Source: an uncultured Alistipes sp.
GTDB lineage: Bacteria; Bacteroidota; Bacteroidia; Bacteroidales; Rikenellaceae
NCBI GenBank assembly: GCA_900546065.1
Contig: URBK01000002.1
Coordinates: 1 to 64,000, forward strand
Direction of reading: 5' to 3'
DNA length: 64,000 nt
Each line of letters opens with the position of its first letter. Positions within the stretch are counted from its first letter, which is position 1. Shown here one piece after another: positions 53,023-63,006 of the stretch. The notes under the pieces are model-generated. The model ran no database searches, was not told the origin of the DNA, and worked only from the letters and a program-made list of their open reading frames with translations. Both the position numbers and the translations under genes were made by a program.

Positions 53023-54792
53023 TCAGGCGTCGCTCCGCGTCTCCGCCTCCGAAGACGAATCGGCACTCTCCGAACCCTTCTCCTCGGCCGGAGGCGTCTC
53101 TGGTGCAGCTAAATGCGATGCCTCGCCTGTCTTGGCGTTATTGCTGCCGTTATATTTGAAGCGGCGTATCTTGTGTGTCGGGGTCTTCTCGAAGCCGCCG
53201 TCCTCCTCGACCACCTCCGTGATACGCGAGAACTTATTCACCTTCGAGTTGACGTAACGCATGATCTCCTGCTTGATCTCCTCCTTTTTGGCATTCCACT
53301 CGCCCACCTTTCGGTGCCAGTCCTCACGCGTGATCTCCCACTTCTCCATCAACTCGTCCTTGAGTTTCTCGATGGCCTCCTTGTCGAAATGTATCAACGC
53401 CACAAGATGGCCATCCTGCTGCGTCACGAGCGACTCCGAGACATAGGCGTTGGTGTTCAACACCGACTCGATCTCCTCGGGATATATATTCTCGCCGCTC
53501 GGGCCCACAATCATGTTCTTCAGACGGCCCTTGATGAAGATGAAGCCATCCTCGTCGATATAACCCAGATCACCCGTACGGAACCATCCGTCCTCGGTAA
53601 AGGCATCGGCCGTAGCCTCTTCGTTCTTGTAATACCCGCGCATCATCGACGGCGAGTTGATCACGATCTCGCCCTGATGCGTCTCGGGGTTGATATCGTC
53701 CAGACGCACCTGCAACCCAACCATGGGCAGTCCCGTCGACCCCACCTTGCGCGGCATGGCCGGTACGGCACCCGCAACCATCGGGGCCGTCTCCGTAAGG
53801 CCGTACCCTATGGCGTATGGCATACGTGCCTCGATGAGGAACTGCTCGACCTGAGGATTGAGCTTCGCGCCCCCGATGCCGAGGAAACGCAGGCGTCCGC
53901 CGAAGACCTTCATCAGACGGCGGCCCACTATACGGTGGATCTGCCGACGCAGGAAATCGTTGCCGTAGACCTTGCGAAGGAAGGCGTTGGAGGTAAACTT
54001 GGCATATATCTGACTGCGGTATATCTTCTCGATTATGAGCGGCACGATCAGCAGACACGTCGGCCGCACCGACTGCAGCGCCGGCAGCAGAATCGAAGCC
54101 GTAGGCGGCTTCTCGAGATATGTGACCCTTCCTCCGACGGCAAAGGGATAGAGCATGCCGACCGTACACTCGTATGTGTGCGACAGGGGCAGCACCGAGA
54201 GCATCGAGTCATTCTCGTCGATGGGGAACAGGCCGTACATCATATTGACGTTCGAGGCCAGATTGTAATGAGTGAGCATCACGCCCTTGGGCCGCGACAT
54301 CGTACCCGACGTATATATTATGACGGCCAGATCATCGGGACGCGGCACAGCAGGCGTTCCCTTGCCCGTCGTGCGCTGCGATATGATACCGAGATTCTTC
54401 GTGCGTATGACGATGTCGAGCATCGCCACCGTCTCCTTCGACAGCTTGGTAAACAGTTTGTCCGATACGAACAACGCCTTGGCCTCCGAATGGCGTATGA
54501 GCATGTCGAGCTCCGCCTCGGTGAAGTCGGGAAGGATCGGCACCGCGATCATGCCTGCTGTCGTGACGGCGAAATAGCAGACACCCCAGTTGGGCATGTT
54601 GCTGCTCAGTATCGCCACCTTGTCGCCGGCGCTGAGACCGGCATCGAGCAGCATCTGCTGTACTATGGCCACTCGCAGTCCGACCTCGGCATAGGTCACA
54701 TTCTCGCCCCCGAACATCGAGAAGGCGATGTTGTCCTTATACTCTTTTATGCTGTTTTCAAGAAGTTCATAGAGTGTATTTGAAGCCCTCAT
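53023..54792 (-). CDS. Long-chain fatty-acid--CoA ligase-type AMP-binding enzyme
   Basis: 589 residues. The AMP-binding P-loop is IIYTSGTMSRPKGVMLTHYN; further motifs are GGAKLNPQVEQFLIEARMPY, YGLTETAPMVAG, GWFRTGDLGYIDEDGFIFIKGR and the late lysine region GGFEKTPTHKIRR. It activates fatty acids to acyl-AMP and acyl-CoA at the membrane. An acidic Ser/Glu/Ala-rich tail of about 35 residues (PPAEEKGSESADSSSEAET) extends beyond the usual end. It is divergent from queG. Confidence 0.9.
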   Translation of the reverse strand: MRASNTLYELLENSIKEYKDNIAFSMFGGENVTYAEVGLRVAIVQQMLLDAGLSAGDKVAILSSNMPNWGVCYFAVTTAGMIAVPILPDFTEAELDMLIRHSEAKALFVSDKLFTKLSKETVAMLDIVIRTKNLGIISQRTTGKGTPAVPRPDDLAVIIYTSGTMSRPKGVMLTHYNLASNVNMMYGLFPIDENDSMLSVLPLSHTYECTVGMLYPFAVGGRVTYLEKPPTASILLPALQSVRPTCLLIVPLIIEKIYRSQIYAKFTSNAFLRKVYGNDFLRRQIHRIVGRRLMKVFGGRLRFLGIGGAKLNPQVEQFLIEARMPYAIGYGLTETAPMVAGAVPAMPRKVGSTGLPMVGLQVRLDDINPETHQGEIVINSPSMMRGYYKNEEATADAFTEDGWFRTGDLGYIDEDGFIFIKGRLKNMIVGPSGENIYPEEIESVLNTNAYVSESLVTQQDGHLVALIHFDKEAIEKLKDELMEKWEITREDWHRKVGEWNAKKEEIKQEIMRYVNSKVNKFSRITEVVEEDGGFEKTPTHKIRRFKYNGSNNAKTGEASHLAAPETPPAEEKGSESADSSSEAETRSDA

Positions 54793-54850
54793 TAAGCAAT
54801 TGTCTTTGTGAAATTCGCACCTAAGGTATAAAAAAAATATGAGAATTAGG

Positions 54851-54858
54851 TATATTTG
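54851..54858 (+). promoter_or_regulatory. -7 element of queG
   Basis: Perfect TATATTTG, 14 bp before ATG 54873, in an AT-rich gap. No TTTG at the -33 position. Confidence 0.5.
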
Positions 54859-54872
54859 AGACGAAATAGCCT

Positions 54873-55859
54873 ATGTTGGAGTCAATACGCATAAAAGAAC
54901 TCGCCCTCGAAGCGGGCTTCGATCTCTGCGGCATAACCCGTGCACAGCACCTCGGCCGCAACGAAGAGGTCTTCCGCCGATGGCTGGAGAGGGGATTCGA
55001 CGCCTCGCTTTCGTACATGCGCAACCACCTCGACGTGCGCTTCGACACGCGGCGTCTGGTAGAGGGGGCGCGTACGGTTGTCGTCTGCGCCGTAAGCTAC
55101 CGCTCGCACGTGAGCGAGGGCTACGACACCGCATGCCGTACTCGCATCGCCTCCTACGCCTGCAACCGCGACTACCACAAAACCATCCGCAAGATGCTGC
55201 AACACATATTGCGTACCCTGCAGCAGGAGAACCCTGCGCTTGCGGGGCGTATATTTGTCGACTCGGCCCCGTTGCTCGAGAAACAGTATGCCGTGGAGGC
55301 GGGCCTCGGGTGGATCGGACGCCAGTCGCTGCTCATAACTCCACGTTTCGGGTCGTTCGTGCTGCTGGGCGAGATGGTCCTCTGCGACGAGGCCGACAGC
55401 TACGATACGCCATATACCCACAACGGCTGCGGCGCCTGCCGCCGCTGTCTCGACGCCTGCCCCACGGGCGCCATAGTCGCTCCCATGACCATAGATGCCG
55501 CGCGATGCGTTTCGTGCCACACCATAGAGGCCGAGCCCGACAGCACGATCGACCTGCACGGCTGGATCTTCGGCTGTGACGAGTGCCAGAGCTGCTGTCC
55601 CTATAACCGCCACGCCCCCATACACCGCAATGCGGCATTCGACCCGCTATTCGACCCCGCGTCGATCGACTCCGCGCAATGGGCCGCCATGGACGAGGCG
55701 ACATTCAACGAACGGTTCGGCACGACACCGCTCAAGCGCAGCGGTCTGGAGCGCCTGCGCCGCAATGCCGCCCGCAATGCCGTCATAAAGGTCGGGGATC
55801 AGTCGGACGATAAGAACAATACCCCCGAAACCTCACAAACGATTTACGACAAGGAGTAA
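54873..55859 (+). CDS. queG: Epoxyqueuosine reductase QueG
   Basis: 328 residues. The cobalamin-binding N-terminal part has GFDLCGITRAQ, VDSAPLLEKQYAVEAGLGWI and the GRQSLLITPRFGSFVLLGEM stretch. Two [4Fe-4S] motifs follow: CGACRRCLDACPTGAI and CDECQSCCPYN. It reduces epoxyqueuosine to queuosine in tRNA. It lacks the HEAT extension found in longer homologues, which is usual for short QueG. Confidence 0.95.
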   Translation: MLESIRIKELALEAGFDLCGITRAQHLGRNEEVFRRWLERGFDASLSYMRNHLDVRFDTRRLVEGARTVVVCAVSYRSHVSEGYDTACRTRIASYACNRDYHKTIRKMLQHILRTLQQENPALAGRIFVDSAPLLEKQYAVEAGLGWIGRQSLLITPRFGSFVLLGEMVLCDEADSYDTPYTHNGCGACRRCLDACPTGAIVAPMTIDAARCVSCHTIEAEPDSTIDLHGWIFGCDECQSCCPYNRHAPIHRNAAFDPLFDPASIDSAQWAAMDEATFNERFGTTPLKRSGLERLRRNAARNAVIKVGDQSDDKNNTPETSQTIYDKE

Positions 55860-55881
55860 CCCTACATCTACCGAAAAACGA

Positions 55882-55914
55882 TCCCGGGAATCTCCATAAA
55901 GGAAATTCCCGGGA
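55882..55914. terminator. Hairpin terminator between queG and the DUF2723 gene
   Basis: A perfect 10-bp stem (TCCCGGGAAT / ATTCCCGGGA). A T-run follows on the minus strand (TCGTTTTTCGG), so it mainly serves the DUF2723 gene, but lies just after queG too. Confidence 0.7.
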
Positions 55915-55960
55915 CCGTACATTTATCGGCAGCCCTAAATCCGCATGTCTGCCTCCAAGC

Positions 55961-58900
55961 CTACTGCATATTCACCACCGGCGCATCCATCAGATCACCG
56001 GCATCGGTTCCGGGCTGGATAAGCTCCTCGTCCGTATATCCGAACGTGCGGAAATACTCGTTGAAATACTTCACCAGATCGTCACGACGGGCGTATGCCG
56101 CCAGATAGTACAACTCATAGAGGCTGTCCAGCTTCTCGGTTATGATATCCGACACCAGAGCCGCCTGCGCACCGTCAAACTGCAGGTAGTATTCGATATA
56201 CTCCTTGAGCGTCTCAGCGTAATCCTTCAGCAGGGCATCACCCTTGTCGTAATCCTCCAGCAGATAGTAGCACTCGATGAAGGGATATGTATTGGCATCC
56301 GTATAACGGATCTTGGGCGAAGGCAGCACCTCCAGACCGCGGTCAAGCATCTCGCGCGCCTTGTCGGGTTGGTTCTCCTGCAACAGCTTGCGGGCAACGC
56401 GGGCAAAGGCCTCACGCGCACGCGACGCGCTCAGATTATACTGCACGAAGTAATCGGCATTGACGCCGGGATCCGCCAGATTACCGTAGCGCAGCGTATC
56501 CTTCAGCAGCGGATATGCCACGTCGGTGTCGATGCGGCCGATATCCCAAGCCGAACGGTAAGGCGTAAGTATGGGAACCAGACGGTACGAATAGCCGTCG
56601 AACTGCAGATAGTCGAGCAGGCCGAAATCCTGCAATATGTAGACCTGCGTAAAACATATCGGACGACTCCAGTCGAACGACGCGAGCAGGTCGAGCAGCA
56701 TCATCTCGCTCTTGTCGATCGAGCGTTTGCGGTCCGAGATGGTCAAGTACACCGTGTCTACCATCAGGTCGCGGTCCTCCTCCTTGACTATACCCGAGGC
56801 TATGGCGTTGTCCTTGTTGACGGGGATGGCTATTCGCCGTGCCGGCACGTAATCTATGAGCGAGCCGTCCACGAGCTGCAGCTTCGTTCCCGCATCCTCG
56901 CTGGCGATGAAATCCATCAGCTCCTTTATATCGACCACACGGTCGACCTTGTCCCGTACGGGCAGGACATCGTTCACACGGGTATACTTGCTGCTCGGCA
57001 GCGAGAAGGGCACGGGAGCCGACTCGTTCGAGCGCACGCGCATCTCGTCGATATACCAGTCGCCGCCCAGATAGCTCGAGTTCATCACACGGACATCGGT
57101 GCGCACACCGTCCACCTCCTGATTGAACCACAGGGGGAAGGTATCGTTGTCACCGTAGTTTATGACGATGGCATTCTCGGGCACCGTTTGCAGATAGTTC
57201 CAGCCGATGTCGCGGGCGAATGTACGGCCCGAACGGTCATGATCGTCCCAGTTCTGCGCCGCCAGCAGCGTCGGCACGCCGAGACATATGACAGTGGCGA
57301 CGATGGCCGCCGCACGCGAGTCGCGACGCATGATGTAGGCGATGAAGTCACGCAGCGCCAACACCCCGAGTCCGATCCACATCGAGAAGGCGTAGAACGA
57401 ACCGGCATATACGTAGTCACGCTCGCGCGGCTCCGAGGGGCAGGTGTTGAAGTATACCACCAGCGCCACGCCCATCATCACGAAGAGCCACATCACCACC
57501 GTGAAGTTGCGCTGGTCGCGGTTGAGCTGATATATCAGTCCGAGTATGCCCAGCAGGAACGGCAGGAAGAAGTATGTGTTGCGCGCGGGGTTGTCGGCCA
57601 TTTCGCGCGGCAGCATCGTCTGCGGCCCGAGATAGATCTTGTCTACAACATCTATACCCGAGAGCCAGTTGCCGTGGGCAATAGTCTCCTTACCGGCCTG
57701 TATGTCGTCCTGACGTCCCACGAAATTCCACAGGAAGTAACGCCAGTACATGTAGTTGAGCTGGTAGGTGAAGAAATAGTAGAGGTTCTCGCCGAACGTA
57801 GGCTCGACGAAACTCTCGCCCGTCATCGGATCGTAGACCGTATGCCCGAAGTCCACAACCTCGCCCGTCATCACGCGTCCCTGCTCGTCACGCATCGGTT
57901 CGCCGTTCTCGTCACGCACCACATCGGTCTTGGTGCGGTACGCCGCCCACGGCTTGTATTCGGCCTCGCCCTTCAAAGAGTTCCACACGCGGGGGAATAT
58001 GTGTTTGAACTGCGACGGGTAGGTGTATCCCGTAAGCTCGGTGGCACGCTGGTAGCGGCCGCTCTCGCGGTCGTAGTAATAGGTCGTACTCTCCACATAG
58101 TCGTCAATGGGTGACGAATAGTAGGGGCCGTAGAGCAGCGGGCGGTTGCCATACTGGTCGCGGTTCAGCACCGACAGCAGCGCATGCGGGTTGTTGGGGT
58201 TGTTGCTGTTCATCGGCGGGTTGGCAACGGCACGGATCGTAACCGTCGCATACGACGAGAAGCCTATGAGGATCATCGTCGTCGAGAGCAGAAGCAGATT
58301 CCACAGCTTGCGGCCCGCGCGGTGCGTGCGGTAGATGCCGTAGAAGAGCGCGGCGAAGAGCGCCAGCGCGAAGACCACGATGCCCGAATTGACGGGCAGA
58401 TGGAACACATTGACAAACAGCACGTCGACCATCGCCCCGACATATACCGTGTAGGGGATGATTATGCCGTTGATGAAACCGAGTATGGCGAGCGACACGA
58501 GCGTGGCGATGACAACGCCGCGCAGCGTCACATGGTCATACTTGCGGAAGTAGTAGATGAACACCAGAGCCGGTATGGTCAGCAGGTTCAGTATGTGCAC
58601 ACCGATCGAGAGACCCATCAGATAGGCTATCAGCACGATCCAGCGGGCCGAGTGCGGCTCGTCGGCCTGCTCCTCCCACTTGAGCATGAGCCATACCACC
58701 AGCGCCGTGAACATCGACGAGAGGGAGTAGACCTCACCTTCGACGGCCGAGAACCAGAAGGTGTCGGTGAAGGTGTATGCCAAGGCACCCACGGCGCCCG
58801 CGCCGAGGATGGCGATCTTGTCGTTGTCAGTAATGGTGCGGCCGCCGGCGCCGTATATGCGGCGTGCGATGTGCGTGATCGACCAGAAGAGGAAGAGTAT

Positions 58901-59164
58901 GCAGAAGGCGCTGGCCAGACAGTTCATGGCATTGACCATGTGGGGCACGTAGTGCGTCGAGGGTGCGAACATGGTGGCTATGCGGGCCATGAGCATGAAG
59001 AGCGGCGCTCCGGGCGGGTGTCCGACTTCGAGTTTGTATGATGTGGCGATGAACTCGGCGCAGTCCCACAGACTCGACGAGGGCTCCATCGTAAGCAGAT
59101 AGGTCATGGCCGCCACGGCGAAGACCATCCAGCCCACGACTCTGTTCCAACGTTTGAAATTCAT
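55961..59164 (-). CDS. DUF2723 membrane glycosyltransferase-like protein
   Basis: 1067 residues from ATG 59164; an in-frame ATG eight codons upstream is less likely. The N-terminal half has about 12 membrane spans with the DUF2723 signature MEPSSSLWDCAEFIATSYKL followed by EVGHPPGAPLFMLMARIA. The C-terminal half is soluble, with INYGDNDTFPLWFNQEV and helical repeats near the end (LLQENQPDKAREMLDRGLEV). DUF2723 is related to GT-C protein O-mannosyltransferases. Transfer of sugar from a lipid carrier to exported proteins is a reasonable inference, not shown here. Its first five codons are duplicated at 61222-61236. Confidence 0.88.
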   Translation of the reverse strand: MNFKRWNRVVGWMVFAVAAMTYLLTMEPSSSLWDCAEFIATSYKLEVGHPPGAPLFMLMARIATMFAPSTHYVPHMVNAMNCLASAFCILFLFWSITHIARRIYGAGGRTITDNDKIAILGAGAVGALAYTFTDTFWFSAVEGEVYSLSSMFTALVVWLMLKWEEQADEPHSARWIVLIAYLMGLSIGVHILNLLTIPALVFIYYFRKYDHVTLRGVVIATLVSLAILGFINGIIIPYTVYVGAMVDVLFVNVFHLPVNSGIVVFALALFAALFYGIYRTHRAGRKLWNLLLLSTTMILIGFSSYATVTIRAVANPPMNSNNPNNPHALLSVLNRDQYGNRPLLYGPYYSSPIDDYVESTTYYYDRESGRYQRATELTGYTYPSQFKHIFPRVWNSLKGEAEYKPWAAYRTKTDVVRDENGEPMRDEQGRVMTGEVVDFGHTVYDPMTGESFVEPTFGENLYYFFTYQLNYMYWRYFLWNFVGRQDDIQAGKETIAHGNWLSGIDVVDKIYLGPQTMLPREMADNPARNTYFFLPFLLGILGLIYQLNRDQRNFTVVMWLFVMMGVALVVYFNTCPSEPRERDYVYAGSFYAFSMWIGLGVLALRDFIAYIMRRDSRAAAIVATVICLGVPTLLAAQNWDDHDRSGRTFARDIGWNYLQTVPENAIVINYGDNDTFPLWFNQEVDGVRTDVRVMNSSYLGGDWYIDEMRVRSNESAPVPFSLPSSKYTRVNDVLPVRDKVDRVVDIKELMDFIASEDAGTKLQLVDGSLIDYVPARRIAIPVNKDNAIASGIVKEEDRDLMVDTVYLTISDRKRSIDKSEMMLLDLLASFDWSRPICFTQVYILQDFGLLDYLQFDGYSYRLVPILTPYRSAWDIGRIDTDVAYPLLKDTLRYGNLADPGVNADYFVQYNLSASRAREAFARVARKLLQENQPDKAREMLDRGLEVLPSPKIRYTDANTYPFIECYYLLEDYDKGDALLKDYAETLKEYIEYYLQFDGAQAALVSDIITEKLDSLYELYYLAAYARRDDLVKYFNEYFRTFGYTDEELIQPGTDAGDLMDAPVVNMQ

Positions 59165-59257
59165 ATTTTTCGTTACGGTAATATTCAAAACCCACAGCCT
59201 CGCGCGAGGCCGCCTCCGACGCAGCCGAAGTTACGCGCCATGTCGGTATATTCCGGA

Positions 59258-59265
59258 CAAAGGTA
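59258..59265 (-). promoter_or_regulatory. -7 element of the DUF2723 gene
   Basis: TACCTTTG on the minus strand, about 94 bp before ATG 59164. In copy B of the repeat the equivalent reads TACCCTTG, one mismatch away from the consensus, and has no gene to serve. Confidence 0.55.
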
Positions 59266-59328
59266 ATAAATTAACGCCAAATTTCCGTCATTATTTCCGA
59301 CATCGGGCCATTTTTACAAATACATTCG

Positions 59329-59336
59329 TACATTTG
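59329..59336 (+). promoter_or_regulatory. -7 element of the TlpA-like gene
   Basis: TACATTTG; start codon 142 bp downstream. The equivalent in copy B (61399-61406) is TATATTTG. The leader after this element is unique to each copy. Confidence 0.55.
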
Positions 59337-59478
59337 TGACAGATGTAACCTTTTCGCCCGCGCCGCGTCAAACATACGGCCACAGTGCGCACGCACAGCC
59401 TGCCGGCAGCGACGGGGCCGTCGTCGTTACAGACCCGCAGGAAACGGACATTTTGACAAACCGCACACAGACAAGCCC

Positions 59479-61167
59479 ATGAATACTAATTCCAATCTGC
59501 CGACAAGCATCCTCGGAGGACGCTCCGCCACCCTTCTCCGCAGCCTTGCCGCCGCGCTGATCCTCTTCGCGGCCATATCGTGCGGCCGCAGCCGCATGAT
59601 CGAGAATCCGTATTGCGAGCGGGCGGAGATGCTCCGCGTACTGTGTATCGAGACCCTCGACACGGCCACCGTCGTTGATGTCGCCGTCATAGGCTATGCC
59701 GACAAATGGTTCATGATCGAGGGAGACAGGCAGAGCGGAGAACTCTACCTCACGGGCCGCCGGAGCGGCCGCCACTACCGCTATCTCGGCTCGGACGACC
59801 TGATCGTCCGCCACCGCTATACGCACGACTCCACGGGAATAAAGCGTTTCACCATGCGTTTCGAGCCGCTCGATCCCGCCGACCGGCAGGTGGACCTTAC
59901 GGCCGACGTGAGCGCCTCGTTCAACGTGGAGGGGATATTCCTCACGCCGCCCGACTCGCTCCGCAAAGGGCCCGTATGCCGCGTCGAGGGCGTGCTGCAC
60001 GACCGTCCCGCAACCACCATGCTGATGTTGTGCCGCTGGACTGACTATGACGGCAACGCACGGGACTTGGTTTCGAAATCGCGTGCCATACCCGTCACCG
60101 ACGGCCGTTTCGGGTTCAATATCCCCGCCGACGACGACCTCTACGTCCTCATCCCGTGGAACGAATATGCCGTCTCGGCGTGGTATGACTGCGAGTTCTT
60201 CGCCGAGAAGGGCAAGGTACGCATAGAGTGGGGAGCGGAGGCGCCCACCGCCATCATCGGCGGGCGAATGAATGCCGAGAAATATGAACTCGCCAAACCG
60301 TCACGGGAGGTGAGCGACACCTACCGACCCCGGCTCGACGCCTTCTACGATATGCCCGACTTGGGGTACCTGAGCGCCCGCGCCCGCGAGACAACAGCAC
60401 GGCTCGAAGCCGAGACAGACCCCGACAGGAGGGATTCGCTCATCAAGGCGCTCAACAGCCTTACCGACGAGGAGCGTTACTCGCCCGAATTCCACACCCT
60501 GATGAGCGAATTCAAGGCAAAGACCCGAGAGGCCGCAGAAGCCACGTTGCAACACGCCGAGAGCGATGTTCGGCAGGGTTATCTACCATGGGTCATATCG
60601 CTCATACAGACCATCGACAGAAGGGAGAACCGCGACGACATAATGCGCGTGGCCGGCATCTATGCCGAACGTTTCGCCGACCGACCGCTCGGGCAGCGCC
60701 TCGCAGAGTATATCCGCGCCCTGAGCACCGAGGTCGGAGGCCGCTACGCAGATTTCGAGGCTCCCGACCGCGAGGGTACAATGCACCGCTTCTCGGAGAT
60801 GATCGAGGGCAGCCGTATCGTGTTGCTCGACCTGTGGGCCTCGTGGTGCGGTTCTTGCCGCCGCGCAGCCATCCGCAACAAACCTATCTATGAACGTTAC
60901 CGCGACCGTGGTTTCACCGTCGTAAGCGTCGCTCGCGAGTTCGACAACACCGACAACCTTGATGCCGCTGTCGCCAAGGACGGATACGAGTGGCCCGTAC
61001 TGGTGGAACTCGACGACCGCATATCGCTCTGGCAGACCTACAATGCAGGCGACAGCGGCGGTCTGCTGGTGCTCATAGACCCCGCCACGGGCGAAATCCT
61101 CGCACGCGACCCATCGGCTGACGAGATCAAACAGACGGTCGCCCGCTACTGCGACGTGAAACAATAA
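59479..61167 (+). CDS. TlpA-like thioredoxin-fold lipoprotein
   Basis: 562 residues. A basic N-terminus and a hydrophobic stretch end in LILFAAISC, an SPII site (Cys36, then GRSR). The middle is a long beta/alpha region without a recognised motif. The C-terminal third is thioredoxin-like: PDREGTMHRFSEMIEG, LLDLWASWCGSCRRAAIRNK with a CGSC active site (CGPC is usual), and GGLLVLIDPATGEILARDPS. It is probably a surface- or periplasm-facing disulfide oxidoreductase. Its last codons and 3' flank recur after the beta-helix gene, so it belongs to a duplicated cassette. Confidence 0.85.
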   Translation: MNTNSNLPTSILGGRSATLLRSLAAALILFAAISCGRSRMIENPYCERAEMLRVLCIETLDTATVVDVAVIGYADKWFMIEGDRQSGELYLTGRRSGRHYRYLGSDDLIVRHRYTHDSTGIKRFTMRFEPLDPADRQVDLTADVSASFNVEGIFLTPPDSLRKGPVCRVEGVLHDRPATTMLMLCRWTDYDGNARDLVSKSRAIPVTDGRFGFNIPADDDLYVLIPWNEYAVSAWYDCEFFAEKGKVRIEWGAEAPTAIIGGRMNAEKYELAKPSREVSDTYRPRLDAFYDMPDLGYLSARARETTARLEAETDPDRRDSLIKALNSLTDEERYSPEFHTLMSEFKAKTREAAEATLQHAESDVRQGYLPWVISLIQTIDRRENRDDIMRVAGIYAERFADRPLGQRLAEYIRALSTEVGGRYADFEAPDREGTMHRFSEMIEGSRIVLLDLWASWCGSCRRAAIRNKPIYERYRDRGFTVVSVAREFDNTDNLDAAVAKDGYEWPVLVELDDRISLWQTYNAGDSGGLLVLIDPATGEILARDPSADEIKQTVARYCDVKQ

Positions 61168-61222
61168 TAAAATGTTGTCCCGCTGTACGGGCTGTCACTC
61201 CTCGCACATCTCTACCGTGAAA
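61141..61222. repeat. 82-bp repeat, copy 1 (TlpA tail plus GH110-like gene tail)
   Basis: Identical to 62998-63079 at 81 of 82 positions. It holds the last codons and stop of the TlpA-like gene and, on the minus strand, the last eight codons of the GH110-like gene (TVEMCEE and stop). Confidence 0.95.
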
Positions 61223-61236
61223 CGTTTGAAATTCAT
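61195..61236 (-). other. Fossil in-frame fusion ORF at the duplication junction
   Basis: Reading the minus strand from ATG 61236 gives MNFKR, the start of DUF2723, fused in frame to FTVEMCEE and stop, the end of the GH110-like gene. These 13 codons mark the breakpoint of a tandem duplication. It is not expected to encode a functional protein. Confidence 0.85.
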
Positions 61237-61410
61237 ATTTTCGTTACGGTAATATTCAAAACACGCAGCCTTGCGCGAAGCCGCCTCCGACGCGGCAGAT
61301 GTTCCGTGCCGTGTCTGCATATGTCGGACAAGGGTAATAAATTAACGCCAAATTTCCGCCATTATTTCCGACATCGGGCCATTTTACAAATAAATCCATA
61401 TATTTGTATC
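61221..61410. repeat. Intergenic repeat, copy B
   Basis: The second copy of 59149-59340, with one T fewer in each of two T-runs and scattered substitutions. It includes a plus-strand -7 element TATATTTG (61399-61406) that would serve the beta-helix gene. Similarity ends close to the expected transcription start. Confidence 0.9.
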
Positions 61411-61485
61411 ATTGTCCTGCCGTGCCGCACCTTGCGTACGTGGATCCGCGGCAAGGATATCAATCCCGACACAACAACACGCCTC

Positions 61486-63006
61486 ATGAGACTACTGACC
61501 GCACTGCTTCTCGCCGCCATAATCATACCCGGCAGCGTAACCCTTCGCGCGAGCGTAAACCGCCATACCGGATATTATGTCGCCACCGACGGCGACGATA
61601 CCTCCACAGGGACTCTGCGCCGCCCCTTCCGCACCATTGCCCGCGCCCTTGCCGAGGCGCATGCGGGTGATACGGTCTTCGTGCGCGGCGGCACCTATCG
61701 CGAGCAGGTGGTATTCCCCGCGTCGGGCCGCGCCGACGCCCGCATTGTGCTCAAGGCATACGGTGACGAAAGGCCTGTCATAAGCGGCGAAGGCATCGCC
61801 GTCGAGGGTCGCACCGACATGCTCCTTATCCGCGGCCGCAGCCACATCACGGTCGAAGGACTTGAGATCACGGCTCTCGGGACTGCGGAGGCGGGACGCG
61901 AGGCCAACGGCATCGTCGTCGAGGCCGGATCTACGGACATCACCCTGCGCGGCAACCATATACACTCGATACGCAACACGGCTCCGCGCGAGACCTACCC
62001 GAGCGCCCATGCCATACTTCTGATAGGGAATACGGAGCAGGCCATGCAACGCATCACGGTCGAGGGCAACCGCATACACGACTGTGTCACGGGCACCTCG
62101 GAGGCCGTCACCATAAACGGCTACGTCGACGGTTTCCGCATCGAGGGCAACGAGATATTCCGCTGCTCGAACATCGCCATCGACGCGGCGGGAGGATATG
62201 CCGCCAACCGCAACCCCGACCTGAACTACGCCCGCAACGGCGTCATCTGCCGAAACGTCATATATGATATTGACAATGAGCTGGGACAACTGAAAGGAAA
62301 CTGCGGCGCCATAGCGATCTACGCCGACGGCGCGCGCGACATCACCATCGAGCGTAACCGCATCCACCGCTGCGACCGTGGCATCGGCATCGTGAGCGAG
62401 ACGGACGCCTACCCCACCCTGCGCTGCACGGTGCGCAACAATATCGTCACATCATGTCGCCGCACGGGTATCTATATGGGAGGCTATCTCGACTATACGG
62501 GCGGGGGCACCGAGCGCTGCGCCATCCACAACAACACGCTCGTCGGCAACAACCTCCTGCGCGGAGCCTTCGGCGAGACGGAGGGGGAGCTGCGCCTGAC
62601 GGAGAACTGCCGCAACAACACCATAGCCAACAACCTCGTCTGCACCTTCACTGCCGACGACCTCTTCGTACACAAGTACACCGCCACGGGCGGCGGCAAC
62701 CGCTTCGAACGGAACCTGTACAGCGGCCCTGCCGGGTGGCTGTGGCAGCAGCGCGACGGCGAACCTCTGCGGTCGTTGGAGGCGTGGCGCGAGGCCTCCG
62801 GAGGCGATGACGGGGCGATATATCTCGCCCGCCCGATCTTCGACTTCGAACCCGAACTGGATTCCGACTTCACCCCCGCAGACGAAGCCGCAGCGGATGG
62901 CATCACCTTTGGCAGCAGCCTGCGGGTACTCATCGACCACGCGACGGGCAAGATATTCGTATGCGACATTCAGGTTGACGATATCGAACAGACTCTCGCC
63001 CGCTAA
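61486..63006 (+). CDS. Exported right-handed beta-helix protein with a TlpA-derived tail
   Basis: 506 residues from ATG 61486; MRLLTALLLAAIIIPGSVTL is the signal peptide. YYVATDGDDTSTGTLRRPFR and TIARALAEAHAGDTVFVRGG form the DUF1565-like start of a parallel beta-helix, followed by coils such as SHITVEGLEITALG, TDITLRGNHIHSIRN, RITVEGNRIHDC and DITIERNRIHRCDRGIGIVS. This is typical of polysaccharide lyases and glycosidases. The last 30 residues (LRVLIDHATGKIFVCDIQVD) align with the C-terminus of the neighbouring TlpA-like protein, and the stop replaces a Tyr codon of that tail. The catalytic specificity is unknown. A frame open from 61306 lies in the repeat. Confidence 0.8.
   Translation: MRLLTALLLAAIIIPGSVTLRASVNRHTGYYVATDGDDTSTGTLRRPFRTIARALAEAHAGDTVFVRGGTYREQVVFPASGRADARIVLKAYGDERPVISGEGIAVEGRTDMLLIRGRSHITVEGLEITALGTAEAGREANGIVVEAGSTDITLRGNHIHSIRNTAPRETYPSAHAILLIGNTEQAMQRITVEGNRIHDCVTGTSEAVTINGYVDGFRIEGNEIFRCSNIAIDAAGGYAANRNPDLNYARNGVICRNVIYDIDNELGQLKGNCGAIAIYADGARDITIERNRIHRCDRGIGIVSETDAYPTLRCTVRNNIVTSCRRTGIYMGGYLDYTGGGTERCAIHNNTLVGNNLLRGAFGETEGELRLTENCRNNTIANNLVCTFTADDLFVHKYTATGGGNRFERNLYSGPAGWLWQQRDGEPLRSLEAWREASGGDDGAIYLARPIFDFEPELDSDFTPADEAAADGITFGSSLRVLIDHATGKIFVCDIQVDDIEQTLAR

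Larger units (their letters stand above)
59149..59340. repeat. Intergenic repeat, copy A (with DUF2723 start)
   Basis: About 190 bp that recurs at 61221-61410 with roughly 85% identity by eye. It covers the first codons of DUF2723 and the divergent promoter region. Copy A is followed by the TlpA-like gene. Confidence 0.9.

Noticed and set aside
56369..58114. 581-codon plus-strand frame inside the DUF2723 gene
   Set aside because: Antisense shadow: composition is typical of the reverse frame of a membrane-protein gene and no domain is visible.
59341..59478. Leader peptide or gene in the 140-nt leader of the TlpA-like gene
   Set aside because: No open frame with a sensible start or conserved pattern, and the corresponding leader in the second cassette copy is unrelated.
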